From a virus, in IMG/VR virus record IMGVR_UViG_3300020055_000186, positions 1 through 21,486 of that record: a stretch of 21,486 nt of DNA; one strand, given 5' to 3'. Of this stretch, positions 1-8,500 are shown piece after piece. Both the position numbers and the translations under genes were made by a program. The notes beneath the pieces were generated by a model, which did no database searches, was not told the origin of the DNA, and saw only the letters and a list, made by a program, of their open reading frames with translations. Each line of letters opens with the position of its first letter. Within the stretch, counting starts at the first letter, position 1.

Positions 1-709
1 TACAAATAATATAGATGAATTATCAGATACAGAAAATTATGATTCAAAAACATTCGTGAGTAACATTCGTCGAAGAAATATACCTCCTGGTGCTAACCCA
101 ACACCGTTGCCTTACAACATTGCTTCATGGAAAGCATCAGGTGCTCCGGACTGGCGAGTAAAATTAAGTATTCCTTCTGGCGTAAGTTTTGGACCTTTGC
201 ACGGTTCATTATCTAAGACTGGAGGTTGTATGTGGCCTTATACGCCAACTATAAACTTTGGTACAGGTGCTGTGTATTCGGAAATGACACCAACACATGC
301 TCTTTATCCGTATGTTGTGTATCAGAACAGCATGGTGCAAGATATTAACATAGCAGGAACATTTACCTGTCAGAATGCCGAAGAAGCGACATATATAATT
401 GCTGCACAGCATTATTTAAAAACTGTAACTAAAAGTGCTTATGCTAATAGTGCTTTCCAAGGATCACCGCCGCCTGTTGTGTTTTTAAATGGGTACGGAC
501 AGTTTATGTTTCAAAATGTGCCAGTAGTAATTACATCGTGGAGTATAAATTTACCTCAAGACGTTGATTATATACAATCTACGGTTGGAACTTATGCACC
601 AACTAAATGCGAAATACAAGCTAATTGTAAAGTTGCATACAGCAGAAGCAAAACACAATCATTTAGCTTACAAAGCTTTGCAGCTAGCGGCGGAGGAGGT
701 TTTCTATGA
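1..709 (+). CDS. Tail-tube/baseplate junction protein, gp48/gp54-like (5' partial)
   Basis: The C-terminal part of a phage tail-tube-like protein that likely caps the baseplate hub and connects it to the tube. The frame is open from base 2 (18 further codons lie before the GTG at 56) and that GTG has no Shine-Dalgarno sequence, so the true start is left of the window; 235 residues are visible. Numbered from the GTG codon, recognisable segments are HALYPYVVYQNSMVQDINI (about 81-99), GSPPPVVFLNGYGQFMFQN (about 136-154) and VPVVITSWSINLPQDVDYI (about 155-173). This pattern occurs in marine T4-like phage proteins annotated as tail tube cap or tube initiator. The protein ends in a glycine run whose codons carry the next gene's ribosome binding site, and its TGA overlaps the next ATG. 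T4 gp48 and gp54 are about 320-365 residues, so roughly a third is missing. The choice between gp48 and gp54 is uncertain. Confidence 0.72.
   Translation, partial: TNNIDELSDTENYDSKTFVSNIRRRNIPPGANPTPLPYNIASWKASGAPDWRVKLSIPSGVSFGPLHGSLSKTGGCMWPYTPTINFGTGAVYSEMTPTHALYPYVVYQNSMVQDINIAGTFTCQNAEEATYIIAAQHYLKTVTKSAYANSAFQGSPPPVVFLNGYGQFMFQNVPVVITSWSINLPQDVDYIQSTVGTYAPTKCEIQANCKVAYSRSKTQSFSLQSFAASGGGGFL
692..699 (+). promoter_or_regulatory. Shine-Dalgarno site inside the upstream gene's Gly codons
   Basis: GGAGGAGG lies 6 bases before the ATG at 706. It is formed by the consecutive glycine codons near the end of the upstream tail-tube protein and fixes the start of the gp53-like gene. Confidence 0.7.
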
Positions 710-1026
710 CCACTCTATATGATAAGGTAAAGTATACAACTACTAGTCCTTATTTTAAAACGGAAGTTAAAAATAACGAATATCTAAGTTACTTAACAAT
801 ACGACCGGTGCCTGCAAGGGCAAACGATGTTTTATACACAATAGAAGTTCAGTATACACATAGACCAGATTTGTTAGCTTATGATTTATATGGTACTCCG
901 GATTTATGGTGGGTTTTTGCACAAAGAAATTTAAATGTAATAAGAGATCCTATATATGATATAGAAGCAGGAGTCCAAATATATTTGCCACAGAGTCAAT
1001 TTATAAAAGATACTATCGGAGCATAA
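706..1026 (+). CDS. 53: Baseplate wedge subunit, gp53-like
   Basis: A 106-residue homologue of the T4 baseplate wedge protein gp53, which binds the wedge core and helps hold wedges around the hub. The diagnostic stretch is residues about 46-95: IEVQYTHRPDLLAYDLYGTP, followed by DLWWVFAQRNLNVIRDPIYD and a terminal GVQIYLP. The DxxAYxxYGxPxxWWVxAxxN pattern ending in a short 'I-Y-hydrophobic-P' strand is typical of gp53 and LysM-like baseplate proteins. T4 gp53 is 196 residues, so this is a short form containing little beyond the core. The start overlaps the upstream stop (ATGA) and has a strong GGAGGAGG at 6-base spacing, so the two genes are probably translationally coupled. Cytoplasmic assembly protein; no signal or membrane segment. 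Confidence 0.85.
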   Translation: MTTLYDKVKYTTTSPYFKTEVKNNEYLSYLTIRPVPARANDVLYTIEVQYTHRPDLLAYDLYGTPDLWWVFAQRNLNVIRDPIYDIEAGVQIYLPQSQFIKDTIGA

Positions 1027-3294
1027 ATGTCTAAAATTAGAACAAATGCAAATATTACAGATGGCGCAACAAGTTTAGACAATGTATCACGTTCAACTTC
1101 GGGCGATTCGTGGAGATCATGGACTGCGTCTAGTCCTGATGAATTTTTCTATCTTCGTGAATCAGGAAATATAAGAACTAGCACTGGTGCATCTTCTAGC
1201 GGTGGCGGCGGTGGCGGAGGAGGCGGAGGAGGAGGTCCTTCGATTAACCCATTGCATAAGTTTGCAACTTATAGTTGGATGTGGTCATTAAATGTTTTAA
1301 GTGTTGAGCAAACAAATAATCCTGAATCTATTTTTAAAGGAAAAATGTTTAGAGCCGGTATAACTGTAGCTGAAGACATGGGTGGTTCTGATTATCATTT
1401 TGATAATGTGAAAATAAAAAGTATTATATCAGCAACAAAAGGACAAAGAGGAACAAGTGCTTTAACATTTGCATTTGACATTGTAGAGCCGTATAGTTTA
1501 GGTAATTTTTTGAAAGACTTAGATACCGCAGCTCAAAGACAAGGTTTTAAAAACTATGTTGAAGCCGGAATGATGCTAGCAGTTAAATTTGACGGTTGGA
1601 AAGATGATGGTAGCTATGAACAAGTCGGACCTTACAATTTCATTATAAAATTAGTACAGGCAAAATTTACAGTAACAGAAGCTGGCACAGTTTACCAATG
1701 TTTAGCAGTTGCTTGGAATGATCAAGCGTTTAACGACGAAGTAGCTACTGTAAAGGCGTCTGGAACTATTGCAGGCAGGACAGTACAAGAAATATTATCA
1801 ACTGGAAATAATAGTTTACAAGCTATATTAAATGAACAAGAGCTAAAACAGGTTGAAAAAGGTGTACAAAAAGAAGCAGATCAATATTTTATTGTGTTTC
1901 CTAAAACAGAAACGTCAGCTGAAGAAGCAGCAATATTAGGGACTGCTAGTGCAGGACTTACTGATAACCCTATTGACATCATTCAGCAATGGGAATCCAC
2001 CAAAGGCGGAGAGAGCACCGGCGACGAAGGACAATACAATCTTCAAAATTTTGGAGGTGATGTTAAAACACTCCAATTAGGGGTTTCAAAATCGGCACAC
2101 AGTCTAGGGCCTACTATAAGAGCTTTTTATGACGGAAATGTTAACAACATAGGGTTAGCTGAATTAAAGAAAAATCCCGAAGACCCTGCAATAGTTATAA
2201 ACACAAATTTTGATAACTCACAATCTACTGATGATCCAATGGTTCATGATACAAAAAATTCTAGGGTACCTTTAGATGTTGCTGGCACGCAAATTAGCCA
2301 TAGTCAAAAAATTGTTAATGTTATTGAACAAGTTATTTTAGCAAGTAAGTATGGAAGAGAAGAAGGAGCATGGAAACCGCCTGACGGAAATAACAAGATA
2401 GAATGGTTTAGAATAACTGCATTTGTTTTAACTACTAACGGACCTAAGGAAGACGAGACAGGCAGAAAAGGAAAAATTTACATTTATCGGGTCATTCCGT
2501 ATAAAGCCGCAGCTAATAGAATTGCATCTCCAGGTTCAAAAGGCAAAGGCGGCGGCTCACCAGCTAGGGTATATGATTATATCTATACAGGAAAAAATAC
2601 AGATATCTTAAAACTAGATTTAGATTTTAATGCAACATTTTATGTACCCGTCGGGCATGATTTAGGTCAAAATGAACAATCTAGATTGTCTGGTTTTGCA
2701 GCGGGTCAAACTGATATGGATCCGATGACTTTGTTAAAATATAAGCAAGGAAGCGCAGGCGGCGACGAAGACTCATTAACCAGTTCTCAAAAACGATCAG
2801 ATAGCCCAACAAGAAGTTCAGGCGGACAGCTTTTTCAACATCCAGAATCTGCTCTAAATAGATATTGGCATGAAACATTGATGAATTCAAAAGTTGACTT
2901 GTTGAAACTGAATGTAGTTGTACACGGCGATCCATACTTTTTAACAAGTACCGGAGCTGGAAATTTTATTGACAGCGGATCAGTAAATGAAACATCACTT
3001 GGTCAAATAGAATATATACGAAGTGAAGCAGATATACGTATAAATTTTGAAACGCCTTATGATCTAGGAGTGCCTTGGATGACCACGTCTCAGTACAAAT
3101 TTACGGGAATGTATCAAGTGTTAACTATAGATTCTAGTTTTACTAAAGGTGAAGGTTTTAGACAGAATTTATTATGTTTACGACATAGGCAACAAGGTGA
3201 CGGAACAAGTTCACCTTTGCTAGAAGAAGGTGATATTTCTAATTCTACCACAATAGCTGATCAACCTGGCACTAATATTCACGGAGGGCCATAA
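1027..3294 (+). CDS. Probable baseplate hub protein (gp27/gpD-like) with poly-glycine linker
   Basis: A 755-residue protein, probably the hub ring on which the gp5 spike sits. Residues 1-58 are Ser/Thr-rich. Residues 59-70 are twelve consecutive glycines. A conserved body begins at SINPLHKFATYSW (about 72-84). Hub-like signatures are VEPYSLGNFLKDL followed by a YVEAGMMLAVKFDGW strand (about 154-192), a KLVQAKFTVTEAGTVYQCLA strand pair (about 209-228), GDPYFLT (about 634-640) and FTGMYQVLTIDSSFTKGEGF (692-711) with a trailing RHRQQ. The last pattern, FxGxYxVxxVxxxFxxGxFxQxL, is common near the C-terminus of gp27, gpD and VgrG-type hubs. Position next to gp5 supports this reading. T4 gp27 is 391 residues, so this is nearly twice as long; the region about 290-450 is unassigned. 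The ATG follows the previous TAA directly, with GGAG at 1018-1021. The exact name gp27 is an inference. Confidence 0.68.
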   Translation: MSKIRTNANITDGATSLDNVSRSTSGDSWRSWTASSPDEFFYLRESGNIRTSTGASSSGGGGGGGGGGGGPSINPLHKFATYSWMWSLNVLSVEQTNNPESIFKGKMFRAGITVAEDMGGSDYHFDNVKIKSIISATKGQRGTSALTFAFDIVEPYSLGNFLKDLDTAAQRQGFKNYVEAGMMLAVKFDGWKDDGSYEQVGPYNFIIKLVQAKFTVTEAGTVYQCLAVAWNDQAFNDEVATVKASGTIAGRTVQEILSTGNNSLQAILNEQELKQVEKGVQKEADQYFIVFPKTETSAEEAAILGTASAGLTDNPIDIIQQWESTKGGESTGDEGQYNLQNFGGDVKTLQLGVSKSAHSLGPTIRAFYDGNVNNIGLAELKKNPEDPAIVINTNFDNSQSTDDPMVHDTKNSRVPLDVAGTQISHSQKIVNVIEQVILASKYGREEGAWKPPDGNNKIEWFRITAFVLTTNGPKEDETGRKGKIYIYRVIPYKAAANRIASPGSKGKGGGSPARVYDYIYTGKNTDILKLDLDFNATFYVPVGHDLGQNEQSRLSGFAAGQTDMDPMTLLKYKQGSAGGDEDSLTSSQKRSDSPTRSSGGQLFQHPESALNRYWHETLMNSKVDLLKLNVVVHGDPYFLTSTGAGNFIDSGSVNETSLGQIEYIRSEADIRINFETPYDLGVPWMTTSQYKFTGMYQVLTIDSSFTKGEGFRQNLLCLRHRQQGDGTSSPLLEEGDISNSTTIADQPGTNIHGGP
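3283..3287 (+). promoter_or_regulatory. Shine-Dalgarno site in the terminal Gly-Gly codons of the hub gene
   Basis: GGAGG lies 6 bases before the ATG at 3294. The bases come from the Gly-Gly codons (GGA GGG) in the HGGP end of the hub protein. The stop and start codons overlap as TAATG. Confidence 0.65.
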
Positions 3295-4979
3295 TGGCAC
3301 AAGAAAAAGACACTACATCTGCTAGAGCGCCGACTAGTGGTAGTACTGATCCCGGTATATACATTGGTAGAATTTTAAATCCAATTGACGGTAAGCGAAT
3401 GGGCGAAATGCGTGTTCAACTGCTGAGTTCAGGTAAATCAGGTACTACTGGTGGTAGCAACGTAGAAGCAATCAATGCTATACCTTTACTACCTATTGGT
3501 GGCCAATTACCATCTAGTGGTCTTACAAAAAACGATCAATATGATTATAATCAACAAAGTTACGGTTTATGGGGCATACCTCCTGACTTTGGAGGATTTT
3601 GTATTGTGCTAGTCACTGAAGGAGGCGACGGTAAAGCATTTATCGTAGGATACTTTCAAGATGAGATGATGAATGCTAATATGTTTAATAACCTAGAAGC
3701 AGAGTACAATAAAAAAATTAGACCACCGGCAGTATACGATCCTGACACTAATGAACGTCAGTTAAACAACATGTCTCCTTTTAAAGGAAGCGGAACATAT
3801 GCTGATAGAGTAAAATTAGAAAAAGTCAATGGTTTATGGGCTGATCCTGATCGTGGACCTCAAACAAGTGGTCCTAGGAGAGATGCTATACCTATGGTAC
3901 AAGGTTGGAGTTCGCCAGGACCATACAAATATGATGGACCTAAATTAAATAGAACTCCAGAAGAGGTAGGACAAGTAATTAATGAATTACCTTTTAGTCG
4001 CCTCGGAGGTACTAATATTGTATTTGATGACGGAAATCCGGGCTTATATCGAACTACACTTGCTAAAGATGGCAAACGAGAATATGTACCAGCACCTGGC
4101 GGTGAACGTACAGTACCTCATAGTGAACAATTTAGGATAGAAACTCGTACAGGACACAAAATTATTTTACATAATAGTGAAGACTTTATTACTATTATTC
4201 ATTCTAATGGCGACAGTTGGATGGAATTTACTGCAAATGGTAAAATTGATGTTTATTCTAGAGGAGGAATAAGCATGGGTACAGAAATGGACGAAAAAGC
4301 ATCAATTAATTTTCATGCTCATCAATTCAATGTAGAAGTTAACGAGTTTAATATTAGCGCTAAAAACGAAATTAATATAGAGCAAAGACCTGATCCGGGG
4401 GCAGAACCTACTTTTGCTTTGAGAATTAAAGATGGAAAATTTGATATTCAATCAACTAAAGGGATTGATATCGAAAACAAACAAGGCGATGTAACTGGCC
4501 CTACTGACTTTAAATTACAATTTGATCAAGCTGCGGGTGCTTTTAATTTTAATCCTAATTCACAAACACAAATGAATGTAGCAGGCCAAAATTTTGCAAT
4601 AACTGGAAACATGGCCATTGGCGGCGGCTTAGAAGCAGATACTGATAATTTATTACCGATAGGAGACATACCGTCGACTCAACAAATGCAATATTCCGAG
4701 CTTCCGATGGTTAAAGATTTGCCAGAAAGCATTTCGTTGATCGATGACGAAAAAACTTCTTATGGTGACTATTCAACAATGAAATCTGTTCTTGGTCGTG
4801 TGCCAAGAAAACATCCTTGGCGACATCAAGAAAATTTAGATCCTGAACAATATAAGCCTGAAAAAATTCTGTTCGGTGGTCCTGCACCTAAAGATTCCGA
4901 ACCAGTGTACGCAAAAAGTTCTATTAGCGATACTGGTATAGCAGCCAAAAAAGTTCATGAAGAACGAGGAGGATACTAA
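3294..4979 (+). CDS. 5: Baseplate central spike protein, gp5-like, without lysozyme domain
   Basis: A 561-residue spike protein that should trimerise under the hub and puncture the cell envelope. Residues about 21-122 form the OB-fold: GIYIGRILNPIDGKRMGEMR at the start, then YGLWGIPPDFGGFCIVLVTE and AFIVGYFQDEMMN. A Pro/Gly-rich linker covers about 140-230. Residues 276-330 are gp5-type beta-helix sequence (EQFRIETRTGHKIILHNSED, then FITIIHSNGDSWMEFTANGK, then IDVYSRGGISM), and further alternating strands run to about 445. The tail is charged and Pro-rich. T4 gp5 (575 residues) has a lysozyme domain between OB-fold and helix. I see no T4-lysozyme-like sequence here; the linker is too short for one. 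Marine T4-like phages often lack it. The start overlaps the hub stop (TAATG). The neighbours, hub before and gp25 after, fit a spike. Confidence 0.88.
   Translation: MAQEKDTTSARAPTSGSTDPGIYIGRILNPIDGKRMGEMRVQLLSSGKSGTTGGSNVEAINAIPLLPIGGQLPSSGLTKNDQYDYNQQSYGLWGIPPDFGGFCIVLVTEGGDGKAFIVGYFQDEMMNANMFNNLEAEYNKKIRPPAVYDPDTNERQLNNMSPFKGSGTYADRVKLEKVNGLWADPDRGPQTSGPRRDAIPMVQGWSSPGPYKYDGPKLNRTPEEVGQVINELPFSRLGGTNIVFDDGNPGLYRTTLAKDGKREYVPAPGGERTVPHSEQFRIETRTGHKIILHNSEDFITIIHSNGDSWMEFTANGKIDVYSRGGISMGTEMDEKASINFHAHQFNVEVNEFNISAKNEINIEQRPDPGAEPTFALRIKDGKFDIQSTKGIDIENKQGDVTGPTDFKLQFDQAAGAFNFNPNSQTQMNVAGQNFAITGNMAIGGGLEADTDNLLPIGDIPSTQQMQYSELPMVKDLPESISLIDDEKTSYGDYSTMKSVLGRVPRKHPWRHQENLDPEQYKPEKILFGGPAPKDSEPVYAKSSISDTGIAAKKVHEERGGY
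4966..4972 (+). promoter_or_regulatory. Shine-Dalgarno site in the terminal Gly-Gly codons of the spike gene
   Basis: GAGGAGG lies 6 bases before the ATG at 4979. It is read as Arg-Gly-Gly codons in the ERGGY end of the spike protein, and the stop and start overlap as TAATG. Confidence 0.7.
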
Positions 4980-5479
4980 TGCCTAGATTAGAAAAAAAAT
5001 TATATAAAGAAGTTGTAGTACCTTCAACTAGTAGCTTTGATTACGGATTACCTGGAAAAACGTATGTAGGGTTTAGTACAACTGATCCTAATAGAAAAAC
5101 TGCTACAATATATGATTTAGAGTGTATAAAACAAGATATTATAAATCATTTTCATATAAGACAAGGTGAAAAATTATCAGATCCTACCTTTGGTACTATT
5201 ATATGGGACGTGCTATTTGATCCGCTAACTGATGTTTTAAAAGAAGCAATTACAAAAAACGTTACTGAAATCATAAACTTTGATCCTAGAGTGTCAGTCG
5301 ACAAAATTATAGTCGATCAGTACGAGCACGGTATACAAATAGAAGCAAATTTAACATATAAGCCTTATAATTTGACAGAATTTCTACAACTTAGATTTGA
5401 TAATAGAGCAGGATTTATTGCACCTACCACACAAAACATTGTAAGAGAGTCTATACCTAGTACTGCAAATCTAGTTTAA
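4979..5479 (+). CDS. 25: Baseplate wedge protein gp25-like (GPW/gp25 family)
   Basis: A 166-residue GPW/gp25-family protein. In T4 this protein binds the gp6 wedge core and is the site from which sheath polymerisation starts. The family core lies at about 45-165: YDLECIKQDIINHFHIRQGE, then KLSDPTFGTIIWDVLFDPLT, then a helix, then NFDPRVSV and paired strands. The family's conserved EPR motif is present as DPR (residues 102-104), a conservative change. An N-terminal extension of about 40 residues containing KTYVGFSTTDPNRKT is absent from T4 gp25 (132 residues) but is familiar from marine T4-like homologues. The start overlaps the gp5 stop (TAATG) with a strong GAGGAGG. It is the last gene of the first overlapping block; a short gap with a promoter follows. 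Confidence 0.92.
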   Translation: MPRLEKKLYKEVVVPSTSSFDYGLPGKTYVGFSTTDPNRKTATIYDLECIKQDIINHFHIRQGEKLSDPTFGTIIWDVLFDPLTDVLKEAITKNVTEIINFDPRVSVDKIIVDQYEHGIQIEANLTYKPYNLTEFLQLRFDNRAGFIAPTTQNIVRESIPSTANLV

Positions 5480-5494
5480 AAACCCTGGTTTTTT
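5478..5494 (+). terminator. Weak AT-rich hairpin after gp25, possible inefficient terminator
   Basis: A run of A ending in C (5478-5483) can pair with G and five T (5488-5493) around a CCTG loop, and the run of T ends at 5494. The stem has only one G-C pair and overlaps the gp25 stop codon. It is at best a weak terminator or pause site before the promoter that follows. Confidence 0.25.
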
Positions 5495-5498
5495 GCAA

Positions 5499-5507
5499 GA
5501 TAAATAC
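5499..5507 (+). promoter_or_regulatory. T4-type late promoter motif (GATAAATAC)
   Basis: GATAAATAC in the 48-base gap before the gp6 gene matches the T4 late promoter core TATAAATA and the ATAAATA late motif described for T4-like cyanophages. In T4 this element sits at about -10 and is read by the gp55 sigma-like factor with the sliding clamp. Transcription would then start near 5512, leaving a leader of about 15 bases that contains AGAGGA (5515-5520) at 7-base spacing from the ATG at 5528. It would drive gp6 and the giant gene. The match and intergenic position are seen; promoter activity is inferred. Confidence 0.68.
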
Positions 5508-5527
5508 TATATTAAGAGGACCTAGTA

Positions 5528-8500
5528 ATGTCAACAACTGACAGACAAAATAGATTGCTAGTCGCTGAGGACTGGAAACGTATCTATCAAAGTTTTAGAA
5601 ATGCTGATTTTTTGTCTTATGATTTTGATAATCTAAGACGGACAATGATAACTTATCTTAGAAAAAATTATCCAGAAGATTTTAATGATTATATTGAATC
5701 TAGCGAGTATATTGCTCTTGTTGATTTAATTGCATATTTGGGACAGGCTTTTTCATTTAGAACAGACCTTAATGCTAGAGAAAACTTTCTTGAAACTGCA
5801 GAAAGAAGAGAAAGTGTTTTAAGACTAGCTAGACTATTAAGCTATAATGCAAGTAGAAACAAAGCAGCAAATGGTCTTTTGAAATTAATTAATGTTGCAA
5901 CTACTGAAAATATTGTAGACTCAAACGGATTTAATTTAGCAGGTATACAAGTTACATGGAACGATTTAACAAATGATAATGCAAATGAACAATTTACAAA
6001 AATTTTAAATGCAGCACTTCCGGTAAATGCAGGCATTGGCAATCCAATAGCTAAAAGTACAATAAGCAAAATCTATACAGAACAATACAGATTTAACTCA
6101 AACAATAATGACTTACCTATTTTTACATTTACTAGAAATGTAAACGGCGTGAACAAAAAGTTTGAAGCGGTAAGTACTGGAATAAAAGAAAACAGTGTAA
6201 TCGAAGAAGATCCGTATCCTACTAACAAGTTTTCTATAATATATAGAGATGACGGTAAAGGGAAAGCAAGTAATAATACAGGCTTTTTTGTACATTTTAG
6301 GCAAGGAGAATTAGTTGACGGTAAGTTTAACCTAGAAAATCCTACATCTAATCAAGTTGTAGCAATCGACGAAACAAATATTAATGAAACAGATGTATGG
6401 TTATATAAGTTAGACGAGAACGACATTGAGCAAGAACTTTGGACAAAAGTAAGCTCAGTTGAAGGAAATAATGTAATCTATAATAGTATAGAAAAAGGTG
6501 TAAAAAATATTTACAGTATTTTGCCGAGAATCGAAGACAGAATTAGTTTAGTATTCGGTGACGGGGTGTTTGGAAATATTCCAAAAGGCAATTTCAAAGT
6601 TTATTATAGGATAAGTGATCCTTCTACTACACTAGTAACGCCTAATAATTTAGGTACAGTAGTTATTAGTTTTCCGTACATAAGTCACACAAATAAAGCG
6701 GAAACATTAACATTAACATTTAAATTAAGATATAATGTTGATAATGCATCTGAGGCAGAATCTAATGAAGATATAAAATCTAACGCACCAAGTAATTACT
6801 ATACACAAAATAGAATGATTACAGCTGAAGACTATCAGATTGCTCCGCTAGTACGAAACCCAGAAGTGATAAAGACTAAAAGTGTTAATAGAGTAAGTAG
6901 CGGAATAAGCAGATATTTAGATCTAATCGACAGTTCTGGAAAATATTCTAAAACAAATCTATTAGGAACCGATGGTGTAATTTACAAGCAAAACTATAGC
7001 AAAAAAAGCAATTTTAGTTTTACTACCAAAACAGATATTGAAGGTGCTATTAGTAATGTGATTTTACCTATATTAAAAGATTATAATTTACGGAATTTTT
7101 ATTACAACGAATTTCCTAGTAACAATTTATCTGGAAATAATATAACTTGGAATAGTTCTACATCTAAAACAAATCAAAATGTAGGAACATTTGTAGATAG
7201 CAGCAATGCAACGCTTTTGATAGGTGCATTTTCAACAAGTTCAACTAGGGTATTAACACCAAATTCTTTAGTAAAGTTTACAGCACCTGATGGATATCAT
7301 TTTATGAATGATAATTCATTAATGCAGGGTACAGCAAATCACATAGGCGCAAAAACATCTATTTGGACAAAGATTGTCACTGTTAATAATGATAGTACAG
7401 TAAAATTAACTGATTTCATTCCTACAGGAGCAGTTGTAGACAGGGTTATTACAAAATTAAGTTCAATAATACAAGAAGATGTTCAAACAGAAATAATAGA
7501 CCAGTGCTTTGATAAAAATACATTTGCCTTGCGATACGATGTTAATTTAATGCAATGGAAAATTGTAACACTAGATAATATAGATTTAGTATCTCCTTTT
7601 TCCATATCAAAGTCTGGAAATGAAACTAGTCAACAAGCTGATAACAGCTGGTTAGTACTTTTTGAATATACTGGCTCTAGATACGAAATTACCTACAGGT
7701 CTAGTAAGTTTGTTTTTGAAAGTCCGAATGAAATAAGATTTTTTTATGATTCGTCTGATAAAGTTTTTGATTCAACATCAGGCAAAATTGTAAAAGACAA
7801 AATTTCTGTTTTAAGTTTTAACACCAAACCAGACAGTTTAGAACAATTTACTCAAGATTATGATTGGGAAATTATAGCAAAAGTTAGAGATTCTGACGGT
7901 TATGTAGATGCTAGTAAAATAGAAATTACTTTTTTTGATAGCGACGAAGATGCAGTAGTTGATAATCCTGAACTATTTGATTTGATCGTAAATGACAGTG
8001 TTAATGAAAATAGTAAACTTATTTTTAGAAAAAAACAAGTGAATATCGACGGTAGCGAACAATATTTGTATTTTGATAATTCTCAAAGCAATATAATTGT
8101 ATTTAACGAAAAATTAAGTTTACAAACTACTACAGTGTACGATGACGGCCAAATATTTTATTTTGTAAAAGAAGATTTATTCCAAGTTCTTAATAAAGAG
8201 TCTAACACTCTTTTGACATCTAATGACTATGTTGCAAATAAAGGCAGGGATAATTTAAAGTTTTTATATGTACACGCAGCAGATGCAGACAAGAGATTAG
8301 ATCCTAGTTTGACTAACATAATAGATATTTACATGCTTACTAAAAGTTATGATACGCAATTTAGATTATATCTAGCTGATCAAGTTTTATTACCTAAGCC
8401 GCCTAGTAGTGATCAGCTATTTTTAAATTATAGTGACGAACTTAACAAAATAAAATCTATAAGTGATGAAATTGTTTATCATCCGGTAAAATATAAAATT

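Noticed and set aside
56-58. GTG as the start codon of the first gene
   Set aside because: The frame stays open to the left edge, no ribosome binding site precedes the GTG, and the visible protein is shorter than gp48/gp54 relatives. The gene is simply cut by the window.
1201-1236. G-rich tract as a slippage or frameshift site
   Set aside because: The codons are interrupted (GGT, GGC, GGA), and the frame before and after the tract belongs to one conserved protein, so no frameshift is needed.
2681-2947. Minus-strand ORF of 88 codons inside the hub gene
   Set aside because: It is antisense to conserved hub sequence (the GDPYFLT region) and has no recognisable features.
5480-5527. A tRNA or small RNA gene in the intergenic gap
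   Set aside because: 48 bases is too short for a tRNA. The gap is explained by a weak hairpin, a late promoter motif and a ribosome binding site.
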